Positions 29,220 to 38,306 of a stretch of DNA of 64,000 nucleotides are shown here, piece by piece. Position 1 is the first letter of the stretch, and every line of letters begins with the position of its first letter. A model generated the notes under the pieces. The model had not been told where the DNA came from. It saw only the letters and a program-made list of their open reading frames with translations, and searched no databases. The stretch is from an uncultured Bacteroidota bacterium. GTDB taxonomy: Bacteria; Bacteroidota; Bacteroidia; Flavobacteriales_D; Sanyastnellaceae. The DNA lies in NCBI GenBank assembly GCA_903932685.1, contig CAIZGX010000068.1, positions 1-64,000 of the forward strand, read 5' to 3'. Both the position numbers and the translations under genes were made by a program.

Positions 29220-32200
29220 TTATTCTTTTATGAAAATACCTTTTGATGTCTCGTCCATACTGTTGCAATGGAAGTGATGCGGCGTCTTCGGCTGTGGCTT
29301 TCTTGTAGACGCTCCGCCGTTTTTCGCAGCCTCCATTTTTTGAATGATGCGCTCGCGTTCAGCAGTAAATGCTTCTCTTGATTTTTCATCTTCTTCCAAA
29401 TTGAAATAGCAAGCGCCATCTATGTAGGTCTTCTCTGCTCTTGCATATATGCTCAAAGGCTCGTTGTTCCAAATCACGAAGTCGGCGTCTTTTCCTATTT
29501 TCAAAGAACCCATGCGGTTGTCTAGGTGAAGAAGTTTTGCTGGATTCAACGTTACCATTTTCAATGCTTCTTCCGCCGGAACGCCGCCGTATTTCACAAT
29601 CTTTCCAGCTTCTTGATTCAAGCGCGCGCCCATTTCGGCGTCGTCTGAATTGATGGCTACAACAATTCCTTGCTCATACATAAGCGCAGCGTTGTATGGA
29701 ATTGCATCTTTCACTTCGGCCTTGTAGGCCCACCAGTCGCTGAATGTAGAAGCTCCGGCTCCGTGTGCCTTCATTTTGTCAGCGACTTTATAGCCTTCAA
29801 GAATGTGAGTGAATGTATTTATTTTGAAGTTGAAGCTATCCGCTACATGCATAAGCATGTTTATTTCGCTTTGCACATAGCTGTGACAAGAAATGAATCG
29901 CTCTTTGCGAAGAATCTCTAGAATGGTTTCCAATTCTAGATCTCTACGCGGCGCGAGGGGCATCGGTTGTCCTTTTTTCACTTTCTTGCAAGCCGCGTTG
30001 TAGTTGTCCCAAGCGTTGCCATATTCCAATGCGCGATAGAAATGATCGTAGTAAACTTGTTCTACTCCCATGCGGGTTTGAGGGAAGCGGGTCATTGCGC
30101 GATCACCCCAATTGCTTTGCTTCACGTTTTCTCCCAACGCGAATTTGATAAATCCAGGAGCGTTCTCAATCTTCATTCCTTCCGCATTTACACCCCAACG
30201 CAACTTCACCAATGCGCTCTGTCCGCCAATTGGATTGGCACTTCCGTGAAGCAATTGCGAAGCTGTTGTTCCTCCAGAAAGCTGACGGTAGATGTCAATG
30301 TCTTCAGGATAAATTACACTTCCTTCTTCAACCTCTGCGCTACTTGCTTGTGTTCCTTCGTTCACACTTGAAAGCGCAATGTGGCTGTGTTCGTCAATGA
30401 TACCTGGAGAAATGTGTTTGCCTTTCGCGTCAATTTCTTGAACTACCTCTCCACTCGGAATGCTAATGTCTACGCCTATTCCAGCAATCTTTCCGTCTTT
30501 CACCCATAAGTCACCGTCCTGAATGGTTCCGTTTTCACACGTCCACAGAGTGGCGTTTCTGAACACAATACTTTCTTTCTTAGGAAGCGCTGTTCTTCCA
30601 TAGGCAGTGAACGGATAAACGATTTCTCCAGGAAGTGTTTTTGTTTTTTCACCTTTCTTTTCTTCTTCTTTTTTCGGAAGAGGTGTAACGAATACGTTTA
30701 TTGAAAGCGTTGAATTTCCGAATGAGGTAAGATCTAATTTCAGGTTCTTTTCTGACGAATGAATGTTCCCTGAAACACGCACGAATGAAGCGCTATCGAG
30801 TGTTAACTCGCCAACAGGAAATCCATCTTTTAATTGTAATTTCAGTTGAATCAAGGTTGAATCTTTCGCAGAGCTTCCCATTGATTCGTGAAGTTTTCTT
30901 AGTGCATCGGTGGTTTTTAATTTCGTTGTTGAAACTACCGCGTCGCCTTTTCCTTTTTTTCCTTCGGCTTGAATTTCAATTCCAGCAAATTGAATTTTAT
31001 ATGTTCCTTCCAACGATAAAGATTCCGATGTCGAAACGAAATAAGACTTTCCATTCACCCATGTTTCAAGCACCTTTGAATCGCTGGTGAAAAGCTCCTT
31101 GTTTGTAATCACAAGGTTTGCATCGTATCCCGGAAGTACAGAACCTACGCGGTTTTGAGTGTTAAGGTATTGTGCAGGTCTTGTTGTTAATGCCGCTAAC
31201 GCAATGTTTGCAGGAAGCCCGTTTTCAACAGCAGTCTTTACGTTTTCAAGCAGCTGACCTTTGTCTTCAAGTCCGCTTGCAGTGATGCAAAACTCTATTC
31301 CTGCCTTGTGCAAGTAGGCGAGGTTGTATGGCGCCAATTCCCAATGCTTGAGCTCTCCTGTAGTAATATATCTGTTGCTCGCCGGGTCGCTCACGTCAAA
31401 GGCTTGCGGATAGTTTACAGGCACAATGAATTTACCTTTCGTACCTTTCATTTCTTCTAAACGCTGGTATTCATTTCCATTTGTTTTGAAGATGTATTGA
31501 ACACCGAACTCATCGCCTACTGCATCTGCACGAAGAATATTCCACTTGTCGTTCGCTTCGAAAATTTGAGCGCGATTGCTATTTGCATTGAAAGCACGCA
31601 ATGACAAATTGGTCTCACCTGTTCCTTTCAAACTTGCGTACCAATTCGCGTCGCAATACGTTTGTTTTAAAAGCGCAATACTTCCCATTATGGAAGAAGG
31701 ATATTGTTGCGGACTGCTTCCTTTGTTGAATGAAAAGTAAGAAGCTGCTTCAGCGCTAATGATGTCAGCATGTATTTCATTTCCCAATGAAACTAGGGCA
31801 CCATTACCGCGTGCTATTCCATCGGCTTTGTGCGAGCACACTGCAGTTATTCCCGCATTGCGATAGCTTTCAGCTTCTTCTTCGTTGTGTTGAAGTTGCA
31901 TGGAAGCGCTGTATTCCGGGTGAATAGCGGCATTCCAACCGAGAACATTTTTTCCTGAATCTTCCGTTTCTTCGCCGTGATTATCGGTTTGCTTTTTTGG
32001 AATTCCATACGTCGAAAAAACATCGATGAATCCTGCATAGATGAACTTGCCCGTTGCATCAATGCTAACGCAATTAGCGGGAATAGCGATTCCTTTTCCA
32101 ACAGCGATTATTTTTCCTTTTTCAATAATGACGGTTGCTCCTTCCAGTTTATTTTCTGGAGTGGAATAGATCGTTGCGTTAGTGAGGGCATACGCACTCA

Positions 32201-32297
32201 CGTCTTTCGGACGAATACCGTTGAACGGAAAGGTTTCTTGTGCGAATGAGACGATGCCATTCGATACAAGTAAAATGAAGACCAAGAGTTTTCTCAT
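29220..32297 (-). CDS. secreted protein with two tandem amidohydrolase domains
   Basis: C-terminal half: ISPGIIDEHSHIALSS, THILEGYK, INSDDAEMGARLNQE, AEEALKMVTLNPAKLLHLDNRMGSLKIGKDADFVIW; N-terminal half repeats the fold; start reset to MRKLLVFILLVSNGIVSFAQ. Confidence 0.85.
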   Translation of the reverse strand: MRKLLVFILLVSNGIVSFAQETFPFNGIRPKDVSAYALTNATIYSTPENKLEGATVIIEKGKIIAVGKGIAIPANCVSIDATGKFIYAGFIDVFSTYGIPKKQTDNHGEETEDSGKNVLGWNAAIHPEYSASMQLQHNEEEAESYRNAGITAVCSHKADGIARGNGALVSLGNEIHADIISAEAASYFSFNKGSSPQQYPSSIMGSIALLKQTYCDANWYASLKGTGETNLSLRAFNANSNRAQIFEANDKWNILRADAVGDEFGVQYIFKTNGNEYQRLEEMKGTKGKFIVPVNYPQAFDVSDPASNRYITTGELKHWELAPYNLAYLHKAGIEFCITASGLEDKGQLLENVKTAVENGLPANIALAALTTRPAQYLNTQNRVGSVLPGYDANLVITNKELFTSDSKVLETWVNGKSYFVSTSESLSLEGTYKIQFAGIEIQAEGKKGKGDAVVSTTKLKTTDALRKLHESMGSSAKDSTLIQLKLQLKDGFPVGELTLDSASFVRVSGNIHSSEKNLKLDLTSFGNSTLSINVFVTPLPKKEEEKKGEKTKTLPGEIVYPFTAYGRTALPKKESIVFRNATLWTCENGTIQDGDLWVKDGKIAGIGVDISIPSGEVVQEIDAKGKHISPGIIDEHSHIALSSVNEGTQASSAEVEEGSVIYPEDIDIYRQLSGGTTASQLLHGSANPIGGQSALVKLRWGVNAEGMKIENAPGFIKFALGENVKQSNWGDRAMTRFPQTRMGVEQVYYDHFYRALEYGNAWDNYNAACKKVKKGQPMPLAPRRDLELETILEILRKERFISCHSYVQSEINMLMHVADSFNFKINTFTHILEGYKVADKMKAHGAGASTFSDWWAYKAEVKDAIPYNAALMYEQGIVVAINSDDAEMGARLNQEAGKIVKYGGVPAEEALKMVTLNPAKLLHLDNRMGSLKIGKDADFVIWNNEPLSIYARAEKTYIDGACYFNLEEDEKSREAFTAERERIIQKMEAAKNGGASTRKPQPKTPHHFHCNSMDETSKGIFIKE

Positions 32298-32365
32298 GTT
32301 GTTTGTTGAAGTGAAATATTCACGAACCATTCAAACAAAAATAGTGGGATTCAAATGAACATTGG

Positions 32366-32399
32366 TTGTAAATGTTTTCCTTGAATGGAATTACATTTG
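32366..32399 (+). promoter_or_regulatory. Bacteroidota-type promoter of the NifU-like gene
   Basis: TTG (32366) - N23 - TACATTTG (32392-32399), 4 nt before ATG. Confidence 0.45.
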
Positions 32400-32403
32400 T
32401 GTC

Positions 32404-33048
32404 ATGAACGAAAGAAAAAAAATTCCGACCTCTGTTTATGCTGAAATGACACCCAATCCTTCATCCATGAAGTTTGTTGCGGATCGTTTGCTTTTAACCG
32501 GCGGACTTCAAGTTGAATATAAATCAAAGGCTGAAGCATCAGGTTCTTCGCCACTTGCAGAAGAGCTTTTCAATTTTCCATTTGTTACCAATGTATTTAT
32601 TGCACATAATTTCGTGACGGTAACGAAAGACGGTACCATTGATTGGGACATGATTGTTATGCAGCTTCGCGAATACATTCGCGAATGGCTCATGGACAAT
32701 GAGGTTGCCGTTTCCACTGTTCCTGCGGAGCTTATGAGCAGAAGTGCGAGTATGATAGAAGAAGCGAAAGCAGGAGGATCTACTCCGTCATCTGTTGACC
32801 GTTCGAAGTTCAAGCCTTCGGAATATGACGATGCCATTATGGCTTTGTTGGAGGAGTTTGTAAGACCAGCGGTTGAAGCAGACGGTGGAGCCATTGATTT
32901 CGTAGGTTACGATGAGAAGAAAGTTTTTGTTGAAATGAAAGGGTCATGCGCGGGCTGTCCTTCTTCAACCGCAACCTTGAAAGGTGGAATTGAAAACCTT
33001 TTGAAAGCAAAACTTCCGAGTGTGGTCGAAGAAGTAATTTCGGTTTAA
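32404..33048 (+). CDS. NifU-family Fe-S scaffold protein
   Basis: N-terminal Nfu domain (EMTPNPSSMKFV) and C-terminal AGCPSSTATLKGGIENLLK; start reset to ATG at 32404. Confidence 0.9.
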   Translation: MNERKKIPTSVYAEMTPNPSSMKFVADRLLLTGGLQVEYKSKAEASGSSPLAEELFNFPFVTNVFIAHNFVTVTKDGTIDWDMIVMQLREYIREWLMDNEVAVSTVPAELMSRSASMIEEAKAGGSTPSSVDRSKFKPSEYDDAIMALLEEFVRPAVEADGGAIDFVGYDEKKVFVEMKGSCAGCPSSTATLKGGIENLLKAKLPSVVEEVISV

Positions 33049-33086
33049 GAAAATAATCTGCAAAGACTCTCGTTTCATCCACGCTC

Positions 33087-34178
33087 ATGAAGAAAAGTTT
33101 CCTTTCAAAAATCGTAATTGCAATTGTACTCTTTTGCGCATCGCTTTCCGCGAATGCGCAAGTGGCGCGTGTCTATGTAAACGAATTCTTGCAAATTGGT
33201 GTTGGTGCGCGAGCAATGGGGATGTCACAGGCACAAGTCAGCAGCGTGAACGATGTAACATCTGGATATTGGAATCCTGCCGGTCTCATGGGTCTCGGAA
33301 ATAAACTAGACGCCGCTCTTATGCACAGCGAGTCGTATGCAGGTATTGCGAAATACGATTATGCAGCGGTGGGCAAAAGACTTGATTCTACTTCAGCCGC
33401 TTCTTTCTCGCTTATTCGTTTTGGAATAGACGATATTCCAAACACCTTAGACTTATATGATCCGAACGGAAACATAGACTACTCAAGGGTTACAACATTC
33501 AATGCAGCGGATTACGCGTTCTTGTTTTCTTATGCGAAGAAAGGTATTCCTTTCATTCACAAGCCTTGGGCAAGTCGCGTAAACATTGGAGGAACAGCGA
33601 AAATTATTTACAGACAAATTGGAGATTTTGCACGATCATTCGGATTTGGGTTCGATATAGGAGCGCAATACCAAGGAAAGCATTTGTGTCTGGGCGCGGT
33701 CGTTCGCGATGCCAGTTCAACATTTAACGCGTGGTCGTTCAGCTTAGGTTCAACCGCTACTTCCGTCTTTGAACAAACAGGTAACGACCTTCCGAAAAAC
33801 GGATTGGAGATTGCTTTGCCGAGAGCCATATTGGGCGCAGGTTACAAATTCAACAAAGAGAAAATGTCATTTTTGGTGGAAGGAAATGCGACCATCACCA
33901 CAGACGGACAGCGCAATGCGTTGGTGTCAGGAAACACATTTAGTATAGATCCGAATGTTGGATTGGAAGTGGGATATTCCAACACGATTTTTTTCAGAGC
34001 GGGGGTTGGAAACGCACAGCGGGTGAAGGATTTCGAGGAGGAGTATATTACCTATCAGCCAAATATTGGAATAGGCATTCGCCTTCGAAAAATGTTTATT
34101 GATTATGCTTTAACAGACGTTGGAAATTCTTCTGACGTTTTATACAGCAATGTTTTTTCGCTCAAGTTTTCGCTTTAG
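33087..34178 (+). CDS. PorV/PorQ-family outer membrane protein (T9SS-associated)
   Basis: signal peptide; FLQIGVGARAMGMSQAQVSSVNDVTSGYWNPAGLMGL; C-terminal aromatic/hydrophobic beta-barrel end. Confidence 0.85.
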   Translation: MKKSFLSKIVIAIVLFCASLSANAQVARVYVNEFLQIGVGARAMGMSQAQVSSVNDVTSGYWNPAGLMGLGNKLDAALMHSESYAGIAKYDYAAVGKRLDSTSAASFSLIRFGIDDIPNTLDLYDPNGNIDYSRVTTFNAADYAFLFSYAKKGIPFIHKPWASRVNIGGTAKIIYRQIGDFARSFGFGFDIGAQYQGKHLCLGAVVRDASSTFNAWSFSLGSTATSVFEQTGNDLPKNGLEIALPRAILGAGYKFNKEKMSFLVEGNATITTDGQRNALVSGNTFSIDPNVGLEVGYSNTIFFRAGVGNAQRVKDFEEEYITYQPNIGIGIRLRKMFIDYALTDVGNSSDVLYSNVFSLKFSL

Positions 34179-35723
34179 TTATTCCACAATGAATCGCTCA
34201 CTTTCGTGCGTGGTTGTTCCTTCAGCGTGTAGAACATAAATTCCTTTAGGAAGATTTAATTCTAAGTTTTGCGTGTGCATTCCACCTGGGATGTTCCACT
34301 TCGATTCATACACCACTTTTCCGCTAATATCTGTAACTGTTACAACTGCTTTATCGAAGCGCTGATTGAATGTTTGAACGCTGAATGTTCCGTTGTTCGG
34401 ATTAGGAAAAACATCGAATTGCTGTTGCACAAAGTGCTGCTCTTCTGTGCTCACGATAGGTTCAACAACAATGTCTTCATCTCCCGGTAAATAATAGGTA
34501 TAAGCGAAGAACACAATCATCATTTCGTCACCTGTTTCTTCTCCCGCAAATACCAATTGCGGTGGGCTGTTTGGGTTGTACGGATTTGCAGAAGTGTTGT
34601 CGTAAAATGCTTCTGCACGAAGATTTGAATTTTGTGGAATGTGAATCAATTGTGGGTAGTTATAACTCAACTGCCAATTGAAATCCCAACTAGGAATGCT
34701 TATTAAAGGTTCTGTTCCTCCGCCAGGAAGTTCTGCCCAACTGCTTATGCTTCTTCCAATCAAATGCATATGAGGAAAGGTTCCGATTAGCGTGATCTCT
34801 GCAGGAACGGCGTATGTTTCAGTAAATGTTGCTGTTTGATTGGCAGGAATAAATAGAAAATTTTGATCTAAAATTCCAGGCGCATGGTTGAGTATTGGAT
34901 TGTACCAGACTTCACGGGGAGTGGGGTCGTCTGAATAATGAAGATTGACAGTGGTTTGATCTGTTTGCCCAAGTGTGCCCGCAGGATAGTGGAATTCAAC
35001 CAAGAGATCTCCACCCGCCTCAAGGCGTTGCGCAAAACCGAATGGCACCCACAAAGGCCCGCCGCCTGGAGCCCAAGCAGCAAGAAATTTCGCCCCGTTA
35101 ACAAGACTCCCTCCACTCGATTGAAACCCTGCCCCAGGGTCGTTCGCGTCTAGCGTAGCGCCTGCTCCCGTTGGGTCATAAGAGATGACCACGTGGTGAA
35201 CAATATCAGCGTTTCCAGGAATAATTTCAATACCGTCAATCCATCCGTCTTGAGACAATCCACTTGGAATAACGAACGTTCTGTAGTAATCGCTGTTTGT
35301 TGCTGGACTTGAGTAGTTCGGTGTAGAAAAGGTTTGATCAACAGAAGGAAGCTGAGTGTTGTTGTTATATACAGGTGTTGATGGGGCAAGGGCAAGATCT
35401 CCGCTCAACGCACCTCCAACCAACCAATCTTCAATGGTTTGTTTTTCTGCTTGTGTCAAAACGTTTTCGCCAACGAAGTGACGGTAATTAGGATCAGCCG
35501 GCCATGGCGGCATTTGTCCAGAAGTGATGGCTCCTAAAATTCCTGCCGAACTATTGTAAGCATCATCGTAGGTCATGAATGAAGACGGTCCGATTCCACC
35601 TTCATGGTGACATGTGGTGCAGTGATCAAATAGAATAGGCGCTACATTTTCACTCCACGTTACTTGTGCGAATGCTCCAATTGAACTGATTAGAATAGCG
35701 AATAGAAGTACAAGTTTTTTCAC
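34179..35723 (-). CDS. secreted c-type heme / copper type II monooxygenase-like protein with T9SS type A sorting domain (GTG start)
   Basis: CTTCH heme motif; HHVVISYD, FPHMHLIGRS, TGDEMMIVFF copper-ligand-like motifs; C-terminal FPNPNNGTFSV...GIYVLHAEG. Confidence 0.8.
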   Translation of the reverse strand: MKKLVLLFAILISSIGAFAQVTWSENVAPILFDHCTTCHHEGGIGPSSFMTYDDAYNSSAGILGAITSGQMPPWPADPNYRHFVGENVLTQAEKQTIEDWLVGGALSGDLALAPSTPVYNNNTQLPSVDQTFSTPNYSSPATNSDYYRTFVIPSGLSQDGWIDGIEIIPGNADIVHHVVISYDPTGAGATLDANDPGAGFQSSGGSLVNGAKFLAAWAPGGGPLWVPFGFAQRLEAGGDLLVEFHYPAGTLGQTDQTTVNLHYSDDPTPREVWYNPILNHAPGILDQNFLFIPANQTATFTETYAVPAEITLIGTFPHMHLIGRSISSWAELPGGGTEPLISIPSWDFNWQLSYNYPQLIHIPQNSNLRAEAFYDNTSANPYNPNSPPQLVFAGEETGDEMMIVFFAYTYYLPGDEDIVVEPIVSTEEQHFVQQQFDVFPNPNNGTFSVQTFNQRFDKAVVTVTDISGKVVYESKWNIPGGMHTQNLELNLPKGIYVLHAEGTTTHESERFIVE

Positions 35724-35866
35724 AAGAAATGTTTTTAAGGTTTTATAAAGTTAAGCAGAGTTCAAATAAGAAGGCTATTCGGCATAAAGGTTTATTGCGA
35801 TTACAATGTTTATTTCTTCAACGGAACAGTGTCTTTCCAACTGAAATAATAATCATCTTGCAGTTC

Positions 35867-37483
35867 GTGAAACCTTTGTTGGAAATACAAAACTTAAGTG
35901 TGGCCTTCAACAACAAAATTGTTGTGAACGCATTGTCCTATGCGCTTTTCCCAGGAAAGATAACGGCAGTGGTGGGTGAATCTGGAAGTGGAAAATCGGT
36001 CACAGCCATGTCGTTGCTCGGTTTACTTCCAACAAAAAATTTAACTTTTCCTTCTGGAGAAATTTTTCTTTCGAGTGAATTGTTAGGTTCGGAAGAACGA
36101 ATTGTGAAGCCCACAGACGAGGCTTTGATTTCGCTCCGCGGAAAAAAGATTTCGGTGATTTTTCAAGAGCCCATGACCGCTCTCAATCCCGCAATGACTT
36201 GTCAGCAGCAAATGGAGGAATGTCTTCAACATGAATTTAAAGAAGCACGAAAAAGTAAAGTGCTCTCCTTGTTGGAAGAGGTTGAAATGCCGGATCCGAC
36301 AGGTGCTCTAAAGAAATATCCACATGAGTTTTCAGGCGGACAACGTCAGCGCATCATGATAGCCATGGCGCTGGCTTCCGAGCCGCAATTGCTCATTGCC
36401 GATGAACCTACGACTGCGTTGGATCCGTCGGTACAAGCGTCCATTTTAGAGTTGATCAAAAAGCTGAAAGTGAATCGGAACATGTCGGTGCTGTTCATCT
36501 CACATGACTTGCATGTGGTGAAGGAAATGGCCGATTACATTGTGGTCATGAAGGCCGGAAACGCCATTGAACAGGGCGATTCAGATACCGTGTTGAATGC
36601 GCCACAACACGAATATACAAAGGGGCTACTTGCTTGTAGACCTACGAAAAATTCAAAGGGTAAGAGTTTGGTTACGTTGGGAAATGATCAGGTTGAAAAG
36701 CACTATTCGTTTTCCACCAACGAGAATATTTTATTGCGTGTTGAAGGATTGACGAAGATTTATCCGGGACAAACAATTCCCGCCGTGAACAATGCTTCCT
36801 TCGAAATAAAACACGGCGAAACCCTTGGTTTAATAGGCGAAAGCGGATGCGGAAAGACTTCGTTGAGCCGCATGCTTATGGGACTTCTTCCGCCAACAAG
36901 CGGAGAGGTTTGGTTTGAAGGAGAACAGTTAATCGGAAGAGAAAATTCCTTTCCAAATAAATTTCGAAGAGATATTCAAATGGTTTTTCAAGACCCGTTC
37001 GCCTCTCTAAATCCGAAGTTGAAAATTGAAGACATGCTTCTCGAACCCTTGCACATTCATAAAATTGGCAGTTCGAATTCTGAACGAAAAAAGCGCGTTG
37101 AATATTTGCTAGACGCGGTTGGAATGCCCGCCGATAGTGCGCAGCGGTATGCACACAATTTTTCAGGTGGACAGCGTCAGCGTATTGTTATTGCCCGCGC
37201 ATTGGCTACCAATCCGAAATTGATTATTTGCGATGAAGCCGTTGCAGCGCTTGATGTTTCTGTTCAAGCGCAGGTGCTGAATTTGTTAAACGATTTGAAG
37301 GAAGAGTTCGGTCTGACGTATTTATTTATTTCTCACGACATGCCGGTGGTCTACCATATGAGCAACAATGTTATGGTTATGCGGAAGGGTGAGTTGGTGG
37401 AAAGAGGCAGCACGGAAGAGGTTTTCTTTCACCCTTCGAACGGGTACACACAGCGATTAATGAGCATAGCAAGCCTTACGTGA
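35867..37483 (+). CDS. fused dipeptide/oligopeptide-type ABC transporter ATP-binding protein (two ABC domains)
   Basis: two Walker A (GESGSGKSVTA, GESGCGKTSLS) and two signatures (FSGGQRQR x2); ORF track begins 35729, but an in-frame GTG at 35867 gives MKPLLEIQNLSV. Confidence 0.85.
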   Translation: MKPLLEIQNLSVAFNNKIVVNALSYALFPGKITAVVGESGSGKSVTAMSLLGLLPTKNLTFPSGEIFLSSELLGSEERIVKPTDEALISLRGKKISVIFQEPMTALNPAMTCQQQMEECLQHEFKEARKSKVLSLLEEVEMPDPTGALKKYPHEFSGGQRQRIMIAMALASEPQLLIADEPTTALDPSVQASILELIKKLKVNRNMSVLFISHDLHVVKEMADYIVVMKAGNAIEQGDSDTVLNAPQHEYTKGLLACRPTKNSKGKSLVTLGNDQVEKHYSFSTNENILLRVEGLTKIYPGQTIPAVNNASFEIKHGETLGLIGESGCGKTSLSRMLMGLLPPTSGEVWFEGEQLIGRENSFPNKFRRDIQMVFQDPFASLNPKLKIEDMLLEPLHIHKIGSSNSERKKRVEYLLDAVGMPADSAQRYAHNFSGGQRQRIVIARALATNPKLIICDEAVAALDVSVQAQVLNLLNDLKEEFGLTYLFISHDMPVVYHMSNNVMVMRKGELVERGSTEEVFFHPSNGYTQRLMSIASLT

Positions 37484-37522
37484 TAAACGTCACGACACGG
37501 CTATACTGAAGAACTATCTTTG
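37479..37522 (+). promoter_or_regulatory. CRP/FNR-like palindrome plus -7 element upstream of tauE-like gene
   Basis: CGTGA-TAAACG-TCACG (37479-37494) and TATCTTTG (37515-37522); ATG at 37527. Confidence 0.5.
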
Positions 37523-37526
37523 CACT

Positions 37527-38306
37527 ATGGAATTAACAATGGCCCTAGGATTTTTCGGAGCGTTGCTCATGGGCTTCGTGTTGGGCGTCCTTGGCGGAGG
37601 TGGTGCAATACTCACCATTCCTATTTTAGTTTATTTCTTTGGTTTTGATTTACGTGCCGCTGTGGTCTCGTCATATGCGATTTTATTTTTCAGTTCTATC
37701 GTTGGTGGAATTCAAAGCAGAAAAGAAATCGAATGGCGCTTGGCCTTGTTGTTTGCCGCTGTTTCCGCGGTCTTTATAGCATTAACCAAATTCTTTGTGC
37801 TTCCTATTTTACCTAAAGATTTTTTTGTTTTCGGTTTGAAGGTTTCAACGCAAAGTATTTTGCTATTGTTGTTTGTGATCATCATGTACATTGTCGCTTA
37901 CAAATTGCTTAACCCGAAGAAGGCAAAAGGCAAAGGACTTGTTTCTTTGGCTTTCAACGCTGCCATAGTAGGGGTGTTAGGTTCGCTCATTGGCGTGGGC
38001 GGTGGGTTCTTAATTGTCCCTGCTATTTATGCGTATCGCAACACCACCATGTCTGCGGCCATTGCTTCAACCTTTGTGGTGATTACTTTGAATTCTGCTT
38101 CGGGACTAGCGGTGTCTTATACGGAATTGAACACGTTGAATTTTTCCATCTTAATACCCTTTCTAGCCTTGGCTGTTGTGGGTGTTGTAGTTGGAACTCT
38201 ACTCTCTAAAAAATGGTCCGATGCGATTTTGCGAAAGTCCTTCGTTGTACTTTTGCTGGCTGTGGGAACGTATATGTTAACGAAAGAAATAATTGAGATA
38301 CTATGA
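37527..38306 (+). CDS. sulfite exporter TauE/SafE family permease
   Basis: GVLGGGGAILTIPILVY... and GVLGSLIGVGGGFLIVPAIY paired motifs; polytopic. Confidence 0.9.
   Translation: MELTMALGFFGALLMGFVLGVLGGGGAILTIPILVYFFGFDLRAAVVSSYAILFFSSIVGGIQSRKEIEWRLALLFAAVSAVFIALTKFFVLPILPKDFFVFGLKVSTQSILLLLFVIIMYIVAYKLLNPKKAKGKGLVSLAFNAAIVGVLGSLIGVGGGFLIVPAIYAYRNTTMSAAIASTFVVITLNSASGLAVSYTELNTLNFSILIPFLALAVVGVVVGTLLSKKWSDAILRKSFVVLLLAVGTYMLTKEIIEIL

Noticed and set aside
32668-32687. TTCGCGAA-TACA-TTCGCGAA tandem palindromes
   Set aside because: Inside the NifU-like coding sequence (LREYIREW); best explained by codon usage
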